From: an uncultured Alistipes sp.
GTDB taxonomy: Bacteria > Bacteroidota > Bacteroidia > Bacteroidales > Rikenellaceae
Direction: 5' to 3'
Length of the DNA stretch: 51,004 nucleotides
Assembly: GCA_900553175.1 (NCBI GenBank)
Contig: USCH01000007.1
Coordinates: 1-51,004, forward strand
Of the stretch, positions 33,938 to 42,527 are shown in pieces. Position 1 is the first letter of the stretch, and each line of letters begins with the position of its first letter. Both the position numbers and the translations under genes were made by a program. The notes under the pieces are model-generated. The model was not told where the DNA came from. It worked only from the letters and a program-made list of their open reading frames with translations, and made no database searches.

Positions 33938-35479
33938 ATGTTGCGAAAAATCCGAATCGTCGCCGCCCTGCTCTTTTTCGCGGGCGTGACGCTGCTGTTC
34001 CTCGATTTTACGGGCGCGCTCCATGCGTGGCTGGGCTGGATGGCGAAAGTCCAGCTGCTGCCCGCGCTGCTGGCGCTCAACGTCGGCGTCGTAGCGGCCC
34101 TCGTCGCGCTGACGCTGCTTTTCGGTCGCGTTTACTGTTCGGTCGTCTGCCCGCTGGGTGTCATGCAGGACCTCTTCGCGTGGGCGGGGCGGCGCCGGAA
34201 GAGAAACCGCTACGCCTACTCTCCGGCCCGGAAGTGGCTGCGCTGCGGCCTGCTGGCGCTCTTCATCGCGGCGATGGCGGCCAATGCCGCGGGGCTCGCG
34301 GCCCTGATCGCTCCCTACAGCGCCTACGGACGCATCGTGCAGAACCTTTTCGCCCCGTTGTGGGGTTGGGCGAACAACGCGCTGGCTTATTTGGCCGAAC
34401 GGGCCGACAGCTACGCCTTTTATACGACGGAGGTGTGGGTCCGCAGCTGGAGCGTCTTCGCCGTCGCCGCCGCGACGCTGGCCGTCGTGGGCGTGCTGGC
34501 CTGGCGCAACGGCCGCACGTGGTGCAACACCGTCTGCCCCGTAGGCACCTTTCTGGGCTTCCTTTCGAAATATTCGCTTTTCCGCCCGGTGATCGACACC
34601 TCGAAATGCAACGGCTGCACGCTGTGCGCCCGCAACTGCAAGGCGGCCTGCATCGACGCGAAGAACCACCGCATCGACTACTCCCGCTGCGTGGTCTGCA
34701 TGGACTGCATCGACAACTGCCGTCAGGGGGCCATCTCCTATGCTCCGCGGCGGCGTTCGGCAGTCGGGGCCGCCGGGGCCGTCGAAACTGTCGGACCGGT
34801 CGGGACCGGTCCGGCTGAAGCAGCCGGGGCGAAGAGGAGCGCCGGAGCCTCCGGTGCGTCGCGCCGCAGTTTTTTGGGCATCGTGGGCATACTGGCCTGG
34901 ACGGGGCTCCGGGCGCAGGAGAAAAAGGTCGACGGCGGCCTTGCGGCCGTCTCCCGCAAGCGGATTCCCGGCCGTGCCACGCGGCTCACGCCTCCCGGAT
35001 CGTTCGGGCTGCGGCATCTGGCCACCCACTGCACGGGCTGCCAGCTCTGCGTCGCGGCCTGTCCCAACCAGGTGCTGCGCCCGTCGGGCGGCGCGGTGAC
35101 GCTGCTCCAGCCCGAAATGTCCTACGAGCGGGGCTATTGCCGTCCCGAATGCACGAAATGTTCCGAGGTGTGCCCCACGGGGGCGATCCGGCCGCTCACG
35201 CGTGCCGACAAATCCTCCGTGCAGATCGGCCATGCCGTATGGATTCGGGAGAACTGCGTGCCGCTGACCCGCGGGGTCGAGTGCGGCAACTGCGCCCGTC
35301 ATTGCCCTTCGGGCGCCATCGCCATGGTTTCGTCGGACCCCTCGCAGTCCGATGCGCCGAAGATTCCCGTCGTCAACACCGAGCGCTGCATCGGATGCGG
35401 CGCCTGCGAAAATCTCTGCCCGGCGCGGCCGTTCAGCGCCATCTACGTCGAGGGGCACGAAGTGCACCGGACCATTTAA
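33938..35479 (+). CDS. NapH/NapG-like membrane polyferredoxin fusion
   Basis: The 513-residue protein couples membrane electron transfer to several [4Fe-4S] clusters. N-terminal helices (about residues 8-60 and 85-200) carry the NapH-type motifs CSVVCPLG and CNTVCPVG. Two ferredoxin pairs follow (CNGCTLCARNCKAAC and CVVCMDCIDNC). In the middle, SRRSFLGIVGILAW is a twin-arginine-like motif plus hydrophobic segment, and then NapG-like clusters: CTGCQLCVAACP, CRPECTKCSEVCP, CGNCARHCP and CIGCGACENLCP. It looks like NapH joined to NapG with the old Tat signal retained as a linker. No nitrate reductase is nearby. The adjacent reductase is a plausible partner. Confidence 0.85.
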   Translation: MLRKIRIVAALLFFAGVTLLFLDFTGALHAWLGWMAKVQLLPALLALNVGVVAALVALTLLFGRVYCSVVCPLGVMQDLFAWAGRRRKRNRYAYSPARKWLRCGLLALFIAAMAANAAGLAALIAPYSAYGRIVQNLFAPLWGWANNALAYLAERADSYAFYTTEVWVRSWSVFAVAAATLAVVGVLAWRNGRTWCNTVCPVGTFLGFLSKYSLFRPVIDTSKCNGCTLCARNCKAACIDAKNHRIDYSRCVVCMDCIDNCRQGAISYAPRRRSAVGAAGAVETVGPVGTGPAEAAGAKRSAGASGASRRSFLGIVGILAWTGLRAQEKKVDGGLAAVSRKRIPGRATRLTPPGSFGLRHLATHCTGCQLCVAACPNQVLRPSGGAVTLLQPEMSYERGYCRPECTKCSEVCPTGAIRPLTRADKSSVQIGHAVWIRENCVPLTRGVECGNCARHCPSGAIAMVSSDPSQSDAPKIPVVNTERCIGCGACENLCPARPFSAIYVEGHEVHRTI

Positions 35480-35491
35480 ACGCTGTTTGAC

Positions 35492-36895
35492 ATGAAAACG
35501 AAAGACCGGAACGATATGGACCGCCGCGAATTCATCCGGCGGATAGGACGCGGCGCCGCGGCACTCTCCGTGGCTTCGGCGGCCGGATGCGGCGGCCGCA
35601 ATGCCGCTGCGGAGGGCGCCTCGGGCGAACCCTCCGCCGAGGCGATGACCTACCGCACCAACCCCTCGACGGGCGACCGGGTGTCGCTGCTGGGCTACGG
35701 CTGCATGCGCTGGCCGACGATCACGGGCGGCAGCGCCCGCGACGACGGCAGCGACATCGACCAGGAGACGGTCAACCGTCTGGTCGACCATGCCCTCGCG
35801 CACGGGGTCAACTATTTCGACACCTCGCCCGCCTACTGCCGCGGCTTCTCCGAGCGGGCGACGGGCATCGCCCTCAAGCGCCATCCGCGCGACAGCTATT
35901 TCATCGCCACCAAGCTGTCGAACTTCTCGCCCGACACGTGGAGCCGCGAAGCGTCGATGGCCATCTATCGCAACTCGTTCCGCGAGCTGCAGGTCGACAC
36001 GATCGACTACATGCTCCTGCACGGTGTGGGCATGGGGGGCATGGAGGCGCTCCGAGGCCGCTATCTGGACAACGGCATGCTCGATTTCCTGCTCGCCGAA
36101 CGCGAGGCGGGCCGCATCCGCAACCTGGGATTCTCCTACCACGGCGACATCGAAGTGTTCGACTGGCTGCTCGAAAGGCACGACCTTTACAAGTGGGATT
36201 TCGTCCAGATTCAGCTCAACTACGTCGACTGGCGCCATGCCAAGGAGGTCAACGCCCGCAATACCGACGCCGAGTATCTCTACGGCGAGCTGCACCGGCG
36301 CGGCATCCCGGCCGTCATCATGGAGCCGCTGCTGGGCGGACGGCTCTCGAACGTGCCGAACCACATCGCCGCCTCGCTGCGCGAACGGCGGCCCGAGGCG
36401 AGCGTGGCTTCGTGGGCGTTCCGCTTCGCCGGCTCCCCGGAGGGAGTGCTCACCGTGCTGAGCGGCATGACCTACATGGAGCATCTGCAGGACAATCTGC
36501 GCTCCTTCGCGCCGCTCGTGCCGCTCACCGACGACGACCGGGAGTTCCTGGAACACACGGCGCAATGGATGCTGCGCTACCCCACCATTCCCTGCAACGA
36601 CTGCAAATACTGCATGCCCTGCCCCTACGGACTCGACATTCCGGGCATCCTGCTCCACTACAACAAATGCGTCAACGAGGGAAACATCTCCTCCTCGTCG
36701 CAGGACGAGAATTACCGCCGGGCCCGGAGGGCTTTCCTGATCGGCTACGACCGCTCGGTGCCGCGTCTGCGTCAGGCCGACCGCTGCATCGGCTGCAACT
36801 GCTGCACGGTCCATTGTCCGCAGAACATCGACATCCCCCGCCAGATGCAGCGCATCGACCGCTACGTCGAGCAGCTCAAGCAGCAGATCCTCTGA
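35492..36895 (+). CDS. Tat-exported aldo/keto reductase lipoprotein with 4Fe-4S domain
   Basis: The 467-residue protein has a Tat-like signal (DRREFIRRIGRGAAALS) ending in a lipobox-like AAGC. Residues about 55-330 form an aldo/keto reductase domain: GYGCMRWP, NYFDTSPAY (Asp and Tyr), ATKLS (Lys) and LHGVG (His) are the catalytic positions. The C-terminus carries two ferredoxin-like groups, CNDCKYCMPCPYGLDI and CIGCNCCTVHCPQNIDI. It likely works with the polyferredoxin encoded 12 nt upstream. The substrate is unknown. The start at 35492 is chosen because the twin arginines follow it; MDRREF at 35516 is possible. Confidence 0.85.
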   Translation: MKTKDRNDMDRREFIRRIGRGAAALSVASAAGCGGRNAAAEGASGEPSAEAMTYRTNPSTGDRVSLLGYGCMRWPTITGGSARDDGSDIDQETVNRLVDHALAHGVNYFDTSPAYCRGFSERATGIALKRHPRDSYFIATKLSNFSPDTWSREASMAIYRNSFRELQVDTIDYMLLHGVGMGGMEALRGRYLDNGMLDFLLAEREAGRIRNLGFSYHGDIEVFDWLLERHDLYKWDFVQIQLNYVDWRHAKEVNARNTDAEYLYGELHRRGIPAVIMEPLLGGRLSNVPNHIAASLRERRPEASVASWAFRFAGSPEGVLTVLSGMTYMEHLQDNLRSFAPLVPLTDDDREFLEHTAQWMLRYPTIPCNDCKYCMPCPYGLDIPGILLHYNKCVNEGNISSSSQDENYRRARRAFLIGYDRSVPRLRQADRCIGCNCCTVHCPQNIDIPRQMQRIDRYVEQLKQQIL

Positions 36896-36908
36896 GTTCC
36901 GCCGCCGG

Positions 36909-36955
36909 AAAAGGGCCGGGAAGTCTCCTTCGAACGGAGACTTCCCGGCCCTTTT
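36909..36955. terminator. Bidirectional terminator after the reductase
   Basis: A perfect 20-bp inverted repeat (36909-36928 with 36936-36955, loop TTCGAAC) begins AAAA and ends TTTT, so a U run follows the stem on both strands. Confidence 0.9.
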
Positions 36956-36970
36956 CGTGTCCGGACGGTT

Positions 36971-37348
36971 TCAGGCCGTCTTGACCAGCGAACGGCCCAG
37001 CCAGACCAGCAGCACGCCCAGCAGCAGGCTCAATCCCACGTAGAGGGCGAAGTAGAGCCCGTGCTTCTGCCCGAGAAGCAGGTAGATGTCGTCGGCGAAG
37101 GACGAGAAGGTCGTGAAGCCGCCGCAGAAGCCCGTGATGAGGAATACGTTCATCGACGGCGAGATCAGATGGGTCTTCTCGGCCATGCCGAAGAAGATGC
37201 CGATCAGGAAGCTGCCGATGACGTTCACCGTGAAGGTGCCCCACGGGAAGGCCGAGGCGGTGATGATGTGGCACAGTTTGCCGGTCAGAAAGCGCAGGCA
37301 GGTGCCGATGAAGCCGCCCAGGCCTGCGATGAGCATCGCTTTGAACAT
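36971..37348 (-). CDS. crcB: Fluoride channel CrcB/Fluc
   Basis: Exports toxic fluoride through a dual-topology dimeric channel. The 125-residue, four-helix protein shows GGFIGTCLRF near the N terminus, PWGTFTVNVIGSFLIG and the TGFCGGFTTFSSF segment that binds sodium and lines the pore. The start is the ATG at 37348 (MFKAML); an in-frame longer reading is out of family. It is divergent from ureA. No fluoride riboswitch pattern is seen upstream. Confidence 0.96.
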   Translation of the reverse strand: MFKAMLIAGLGGFIGTCLRFLTGKLCHIITASAFPWGTFTVNVIGSFLIGIFFGMAEKTHLISPSMNVFLITGFCGGFTTFSSFADDIYLLLGQKHGLYFALYVGLSLLLGVLLVWLGRSLVKTA

Positions 37349-37547
37349 GATACGTGTGTTTTTTGCGTTTCGCCGGCTCCGGTGCAAATCCGGTGCCAGC
37401 GATCGGTTTGCGGGTGCGTCGGGGCCGGACGGAACATGGCTTTGGCATATTATTTGGACCGTCTGCCGTCCGGAGCCGGAAAACTCCGGCCGACCCGATG
37501 ACCGGGAAGGCGGCTTCAGCCGGCGTAATCGTAAAATCTCACACATT
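37349..37547 (+). promoter_or_regulatory. Intergenic crcB/ureA region with possible structured ureA leader
   Basis: The 199-nt gap contains no gene. Downstream of TTTGGCATATTATTTGG (37441-37457, no clean TAnnTTTG) three small hairpins can form before ureA: CCGGAG/CTCCGG (37470-37489), CCCG/CGGG (37494-37506) and CGGC/GCCG (37511-37522). The pieces GGTGCAAATCC (37381-37391) and CGGGAAGGCGGC (37503-37514) resemble parts of cobalamin riboswitches, but the B12 box is absent. Regulation by nickel or nitrogen is open. Confidence 0.4.
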
Positions 37548-37850
37548 ATGCACCTCACACCGAAAGAGATCGACAAACTGATGCTGCTTTCGCTCGGCGC
37601 GATCGCCGAACGGCGCCTGAAAAAAGGACTCAAGTTGAACCACCCCGAAGCCGTGGCCTACATCACCTCCACCGCACTCGAGGGGGCGCGCGAAGGCAAA
37701 ACCGTCGAGGAGGTGATGAAGGACGCCGCGGGCGTTCTCACCCGCAGCGACGTCATGGAGGGCGTCGCCGACATGATCGACCTGCTGCAGGTCGAGGCGG
37801 TCTTCACCGACGGGTCGCGTCTGGTGAGCATCCACCATCCCATCAAGTAA
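37548..37850 (+). CDS. ureA: Urease gamma subunit
   Basis: Structural subunit of urease. At 100 residues it has the standard length, starts MHLTPKEIDKLMLLSL and contains RRLKKGLKLNHPEAVAYI, LEGAREGKTVEEVM and DVMEGVADMI. It is the first gene of the run ureABC-E-F-G-D. The next gene starts 17 nt later. Confidence 0.97.
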   Translation: MHLTPKEIDKLMLLSLGAIAERRLKKGLKLNHPEAVAYITSTALEGAREGKTVEEVMKDAAGVLTRSDVMEGVADMIDLLQVEAVFTDGSRLVSIHHPIK

Positions 37851-37867
37851 TCCAAAAAACGAAAGTC

Positions 37868-38422
37868 ATGAATACAACCAAATCCGCTTCCGCCGGTGGG
37901 AAAAAACCGCAGGAAGCGTCGCTTTACCCCGGCAAGCCGGGGTTTCGTCCGGCACAGCAGGTGCCGGTGGGCGGCGTGGTTCTCCGCAGCGAGCCGATCG
38001 CCTACAACCTGGGCCGCAAGACCGTGAGTCTGGCCGTGCGCAACACGGGCGACCGTCCGATCCAGGTCGGCTCGCACTTCCATTTCTTCGAAGTCAACCG
38101 CTATCTGGAGTTCGACCGCGACGCCGCGTTCGGCTGCCACCTGAACATCCCGGCCACGACGGCCATCCGCTTCGAGCCGGGCGACCGGAAGGAGGTCGAG
38201 CTCGTGCCCTATGCCGGCAAGCGCCGCGTGATCGGATTCAACGGTCTGGTGATGGGCTATACGGGCGACGAGGATGCGCCGACCTATTTCCCGGCGCGGC
38301 TGAAAGCGCTCCGCAAGGTGCGTCAGGCTGGGTTCCGGATCATCGGAGAAAAGGAGGCCGAGGCGGATTACAAGAGCTACGAAGCCGCCGCCGCGAAAAA
38401 GAACGACAATGCAAAAAAATAG
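37868..38422 (+). CDS. ureB: Urease beta subunit with extended N- and C-termini
   Basis: The core (about residues 33-130) has the usual urease beta segments: PIQVGSHFHFFEVN, HLNIPATTAIRFEPGD and VIGFNGLVMG. The chain is 184 residues, where about 100-130 is usual, because of a Lys/Ser/Gly/Pro-rich N-terminal extension of about 30 residues and a charged C-terminal helix ending KKNDNAKK. The stop overlaps the intergenic gap before ureC (4 nt). Confidence 0.95.
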   Translation: MNTTKSASAGGKKPQEASLYPGKPGFRPAQQVPVGGVVLRSEPIAYNLGRKTVSLAVRNTGDRPIQVGSHFHFFEVNRYLEFDRDAAFGCHLNIPATTAIRFEPGDRKEVELVPYAGKRRVIGFNGLVMGYTGDEDAPTYFPARLKALRKVRQAGFRIIGEKEAEADYKSYEAAAAKKNDNAKK

Positions 38423-38426
38423 GACC

Positions 38427-40145
38427 ATGGCAACGATTTCACGACAGGAGTACAACAATCTTTTCGGTCCGACCGTGGGCGACAAGATCCGTCTGGGCGA
38501 CACCGATCTGTATGTCGAGATAGAGAGGGACCTGCGCGAGTACGGCGACGAGATCGTCTACGGCGGCGGCAAAACCCTGCGCGACGGCATGGGGCTGGCC
38601 AATACGATGACCTCGAAGGAGGGGTCGCTCGATCTGGTCATCACCAACGTGACGGTCATCGACCCCATTCTGGGAGTGGTCAAGGCCGACGTGGGCATCA
38701 AGGACGGCAGGATCGCCGGCATCGGCAAGTCGGGCAACCCCAACATCATGCACGGCGTGCATCCCGACTTGGTGACCAGCGCCGCCACCGACGCCATTTC
38801 GGGCGAACACCTCATCCTCACGGCGGCCGGCATCGACGGCCACGTGCACCTCATTTCGCCGCAACAGGCCTATGCTTCGCTGAGCAACGGCATCACGACC
38901 CTCTTCGGCGGCGGCATCGGCCCCTCCGACGGTTCGAACGGCACGACCATCACCTCGGGCCGATGGAACATCGAGCGCATGCTCGAATCCGTCGAGGGGC
39001 TGCCCGTCAACGTCGGCATGCTCGGCAAGGGTAACTGTTCGGTCGCCCAGCCGCTCGAGGAGCAGATCGAATCGGGCGTCTGCGGACTGAAGGTCCACGA
39101 GGACTGGGGCTCCACGCCCGCCGCCATCCGTGCGGCTCTCGACGCCGCCGACCGTTATGACGTGCAGGTGGCCATCCACACCGACACGCTCAACGAGGGC
39201 GGCTACGTCGAGGACACCATCGCCGCCATGGACGGCCGCACGATCCACACCTACCACACCGAAGGTGCCGGCGGCGGCCACGCGCCCGACCTGCTGAAGG
39301 TGGCGTCGATGCCCTACGTGCTCCCCTCGTCGACCAACCCCACCCTGCCCTTCGGCGTCAACTCGCAGGCCGAGCTCTTCGACATGATCATGGTGTGCCA
39401 CAACCTCAATCCCAAGATTCCCTCCGACGTGGCCTTCGCCGAGAGCCGCGTGCGCCCCGAGACGCAGGCCGCCGAAAACGTGCTCCACGACCTGGGCGTG
39501 CTGTCGATGGTTTCGTCCGACTCGCAGGCCATGGGCCGCATCGGCGAATCGTTCATGCGCACCTTCCAGATGGCCTCGTTCATGAAGAGCGCCTGCGGCA
39601 AACTCTCGGAGGATGCCGAGGGCAACGACAACTTCCGCGTGCTGCGCTACCTGGCCAAGATCACGATCAATCCGGCCATCACGTTCGGCGTCTCCGACTA
39701 CCTCGGCTCGGTCGAAAAGGGCAAGGTCGCCGACCTGGTGCTGTGGGAGCCGCAGTTCTTCGGCGCCAAGCCCAAGATGGTCATCAAGGCGGGCGTCATC
39801 AACTGGTCGAACATGGGCGATCCCAACGCTTCGCTCCCCACGCCGCAGCCCTGCTATTACCGTCCGATGTTCGGCGCTTTCGGCCGCGCACTGCCCCAGA
39901 CGGGCATTTCGTTCGTCTCGAACGCCGCCTGCGAGAGCGGCATCAAGGAGCGTCTCGGGCTCGAACGGATGGTACTGCCCGTGCGCCGCACGCGCCAGCT
40001 CACCAAATTCGACATGGTGCGCAACGGCGGCATGCCGCAGATCGACGTCAATCCCGAAACGTTCGACGTGATGATCGACGGGGTTCGCGCCTATGTCAAG
40101 CCCGCCCGCGAATTCCCGCTCGGCCAGCTCTACTGGTTCAGCTGA
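38427..40145 (+). CDS. ureC: Urease alpha (catalytic) subunit
   Basis: Hydrolyses urea at a dinickel centre. The 572 residues match K. aerogenes UreC with a +5 offset: metal ligands His139 and His141 in GIDGHVHLISPQQ, the carbamylated Lys222 in GLKVHEDWGST, His251, His277, and Asp365 in SSDSQAMG; the flap Cys324-His325 is in MVCHNL. The start ATG at 38427 follows the ureB stop by 4 nt; an in-frame ATG at 38409 lies inside ureB and is less likely. No change is seen at any active-site position. Confidence 0.98.
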   Translation: MATISRQEYNNLFGPTVGDKIRLGDTDLYVEIERDLREYGDEIVYGGGKTLRDGMGLANTMTSKEGSLDLVITNVTVIDPILGVVKADVGIKDGRIAGIGKSGNPNIMHGVHPDLVTSAATDAISGEHLILTAAGIDGHVHLISPQQAYASLSNGITTLFGGGIGPSDGSNGTTITSGRWNIERMLESVEGLPVNVGMLGKGNCSVAQPLEEQIESGVCGLKVHEDWGSTPAAIRAALDAADRYDVQVAIHTDTLNEGGYVEDTIAAMDGRTIHTYHTEGAGGGHAPDLLKVASMPYVLPSSTNPTLPFGVNSQAELFDMIMVCHNLNPKIPSDVAFAESRVRPETQAAENVLHDLGVLSMVSSDSQAMGRIGESFMRTFQMASFMKSACGKLSEDAEGNDNFRVLRYLAKITINPAITFGVSDYLGSVEKGKVADLVLWEPQFFGAKPKMVIKAGVINWSNMGDPNASLPTPQPCYYRPMFGAFGRALPQTGISFVSNAACESGIKERLGLERMVLPVRRTRQLTKFDMVRNGGMPQIDVNPETFDVMIDGVRAYVKPAREFPLGQLYWFS

Positions 40146-40150
40146 CTGTT

Positions 40151-40188
40151 CCGGTTCCGGAAGCTCCGAAAGGGGCTTTCGGAACCGG
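40151..40188 (+). terminator. Hairpin between ureC and ureE
   Basis: A 17-bp stem with two wobble pairs (40151-40167 with 40172-40188, loop GAAA) starts 6 nt after ureC and has only a short T run after it. It may reduce read-through to the accessory genes or stabilise the ureABC mRNA. The remaining 187 nt to ureE hold no gene; an unannotated GC-rich stretch is all I see. Confidence 0.55.
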
Positions 40189-40375
40189 TTTCCGTATGCG
40201 GATGCGGCGCGCCGGGAATCTTTGGACAGAGGTGTGTGCGAACCCGCAGCCAGCGGAGCGGGACACTTCGGCGGCGAGCCTCCGCATCCGGGGGCTGCGG
40301 CCCGCGCAGTTCTCCGGACTGCAATTGATACGGAAACAAACGACCGCAATGAATAACCCTTTTCTTTTTCCGCCC

Positions 40376-40954
40376 ATGAAAATCTACACGGCCGTCATCG
40401 GCAACCTCCGCGCGCCCGAATGGGCCGAACCTCTCCGGAACTCCGAAGTCGAATACCTCGACCTCGACCAGTGGACGGCCCAGAAGAGCCGTTTCGTCGT
40501 CCGAAGCGACCGGGGCAATGAATACGCCGTGGCGCTCGAACGCCACAGCCGTCTGCTCGACGGCGACATCGTCGACTACGACCCCGTCGAGGGGCGGATC
40601 GTCGTGCTGCGCGTCCGTCTGAGCGACGTGATGGTCGTCGATCTGGGCCGTCTGGCCGATCGCGATCCCGAGACGATCATCCGCACCGCCGTCGAGCTGG
40701 GCCACGCCATCGGCAACCAGCACTGGCCCGCCGTGGTCAAGGGCACGCAGGTATACGTACCGCTGACCGTCGACCGCAAGGTGATGGAGAGCGTCATGCG
40801 CACCCACCGCATCGAGTGCGCGGAGTGTTCGTTCCGGCCCGGGTCGGAGATCATCCCCTATCTGGCGCCCCACGAAGTGCGCCGCCTTTTCGGCGGTGCG
40901 GAGCACGACGCCGCGCAGCACCTCCACACTCATTCCCATGCGCATGTCCGCTGA
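40376..40954 (+). CDS. ureE: Urease accessory protein UreE
   Basis: Nickel metallochaperone delivering Ni2+ to the urease maturation complex. The 192-residue product starts MKIYTAVIGNL, the normal UreE opening, which is why I choose 40376 over the ATG at 40349. GHAIGNQHWPAVVKG is the conserved UreE central segment, and the C-terminus ends in a His-rich tail (HLHTHSHAHVR), the nickel-binding end of many family members. The downstream ureF starts 11 nt before its stop. Confidence 0.94.
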   Translation: MKIYTAVIGNLRAPEWAEPLRNSEVEYLDLDQWTAQKSRFVVRSDRGNEYAVALERHSRLLDGDIVDYDPVEGRIVVLRVRLSDVMVVDLGRLADRDPETIIRTAVELGHAIGNQHWPAVVKGTQVYVPLTVDRKVMESVMRTHRIECAECSFRPGSEIIPYLAPHEVRRLFGGAEHDAAQHLHTHSHAHVR

Positions 40955-41660
40955 CCGCCGCCCGGCCGCCCGGGAGAGCATGGCCGCACTCATGCGGCTG
41001 CTGGAGTTCACCGATTCGGCTTTCCCGGTCGGTACGTTCTCCTTCTCCAATACGCTGGAGACGGCTGCCGGACAGGGAATCGTGACCGATGCCGCATCGC
41101 TCGGCCGCTATGTGCGGGACGTCGTGCGGCAGGCCGCCTTCACCGACGGCATCACGGCGCTGCATGCCTTCCGCAGCCGTCTTGCGGAGGATTACGGGGG
41201 CATGATCGAGGCCGACCGGCAGACGATTCTCTGCAAGATGAACGACGAGGCGCGGCTGATGACCCGGCGCATGGGCAAGAAACTGGCCGAACTCTCCTGC
41301 CGGATCGTTCCCGACGAGACTCTTTCGCGCTGGCTCGGCGACATCGTCGCCGAACGCACGCCCGGCACCTATCCCGTGGCCCAGGGCGCGGTCTTCGCCG
41401 CCGGGGGCATCCCGGAGGAGGGGCTGTTCTGCTCGCTGCTCTACGGGGCGGCCAACATGGTTGCAGGTGCGGCCCTGAGGTGCGTGCGCGTGTCGCATTA
41501 CGACACGCAGCGCATTCTTTACCGCATCGGCGACGAGGCCGGCGCGCTCTACGGGGAGGTGCGCGAAATGGGTTTCGACGACATCCGCTCGTTCGTGCCG
41601 CAGATGGACATTCTCGCTTCGCTGCACGAAAAAGGCGTGCAGCGCATGTTCATGAACTGA
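40944..41660 (+). CDS. ureF: Urease accessory protein UreF
   Basis: Part of the UreD-UreF-UreG complex that activates apo-urease. The 238-residue helical protein shows LLEFTDSAFPVGTFSFSN at the front (residues about 18-35), VRQAAFTDG, and the C-terminal RIGDEAGALYGEVREMG segment. The choice of ATG at 40944 over 40938 or 40980 is uncertain; all give translational overlap or adjacency with ureE. Confidence 0.9.
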   Translation: MSADRRPAARESMAALMRLLEFTDSAFPVGTFSFSNTLETAAGQGIVTDAASLGRYVRDVVRQAAFTDGITALHAFRSRLAEDYGGMIEADRQTILCKMNDEARLMTRRMGKKLAELSCRIVPDETLSRWLGDIVAERTPGTYPVAQGAVFAAGGIPEEGLFCSLLYGAANMVAGAALRCVRVSHYDTQRILYRIGDEAGALYGEVREMGFDDIRSFVPQMDILASLHEKGVQRMFMN

Positions 41661-41719
41661 TTTAACCGAAAGCGATTATTATGCGTCGACGGTCCGATTT
41701 GCCGAAATGTTGCCGGGTT

Positions 41720-41757
41720 CTCCCCGAAATCCCCTCCGAAGAGGGGACTTCGGGGAG
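41720..41757. repeat. Strong palindrome inside the urease operon
   Basis: A 17-bp stem with one mismatch (41720-41736 with 41741-41757, loop CGAA) sits in the 201-nt gap between ureF and ureG. There is no U tract. It looks like a repetitive extragenic palindrome or an mRNA-stability hairpin. The rest of the gap holds no gene. Confidence 0.6.
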
Positions 41758-41861
41758 GGCGGACTTGCATACGCGGCCTGAGGCCGCGGGCGACACCCTT
41801 CGGAAAAGATGATTGCATGCCGGGAAGACGGATGCATCGAAGTGTATGATCGCATAACCGA

Positions 41862-42527
41862 ATGAAAACTATGAACAACACATGCAGAATCGGAATCGGC
41901 GGTCCCGTGGGTTCCGGAAAAACGGCTCTGATCGAAGCCATCACCCCGCGCCTGCTGGATATGGGCTACAAGGTGCTGGTCATCACCAACGACGTGGTGA
42001 CCACCGAAGACGCCAAACACGTACGCAAGATGCTCCGGGGCATTCTGGTCGAGGAGCGCATCATCGGCGTCGAGACGGGCGCCTGCCCCCATACGGCCGT
42101 GCGCGAGGATCCGTCGATGAACATCGCCGCCGTCGAGGAGATGGAGGCGCGCTTCCCCGACGGCGACGTCGTGCTCATCGAATCGGGCGGCGACAACCTG
42201 ACCCTCACGTTCAGCCCCGCGCTGGTCGACTTCTTCGTCTACGTGATCGATGTGGCCGCGGGCGACAAGATTCCGCGCAAGGACGGGCCGGGCATTTCGC
42301 AGTCCGACATCCTCGTCATCAACAAAACCGACCTGGCGCCCTACGTGCACGCCGATCTGGAGGTCATGCGCGTCGATTCGGAGCGCATGCGCCCCGGCAA
42401 ACCCTTCGTCTTCACCAACTGCATGACCGGCGAGGGCATCGACTCTCTGGTCGGCCTCATCCGCCGCATGGCCCTTTTCGACCGCGATGCCGAGGCCGCG
42501 CGGACAACCGCTTCTGCCGCCTTATGA
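41862..42527 (+). CDS. ureG: Urease accessory GTPase UreG
   Basis: SIMIBI GTPase that uses GTP hydrolysis to insert nickel in urease. The 221-residue product has the P-loop GGPVGSGKTALIE (residues about 13-25), the CPH nickel-site motif in TGACPHTAVRED, ESGGDNL (Walker B-like, Glu for Mg2+ or base) and NKTDLAPYV for guanine. ATGA overlap couples it to the downstream gene. Confidence 0.98.
   Translation: MKTMNNTCRIGIGGPVGSGKTALIEAITPRLLDMGYKVLVITNDVVTTEDAKHVRKMLRGILVEERIIGVETGACPHTAVREDPSMNIAAVEEMEARFPDGDVVLIESGGDNLTLTFSPALVDFFVYVIDVAAGDKIPRKDGPGISQSDILVINKTDLAPYVHADLEVMRVDSERMRPGKPFVFTNCMTGEGIDSLVGLIRRMALFDRDAEAARTTASAAL

Noticed and set aside
37349..37440. Fluoride riboswitch before crcB
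   Set aside because: No GGNGAUGGnGUUC-type core on the minus strand.
37381..37530. Cobalamin riboswitch before ureA
   Set aside because: Only GGTGCAAATCC and GGGAAGGCGGC fragments match; the order and the B12 box (AGnCAGGAnACC) do not.
39395..40954. UreE starting far upstream within ureC
   Set aside because: The upstream frame is a high-GC shadow of ureC; UreE homology begins at MKIYT (40376).
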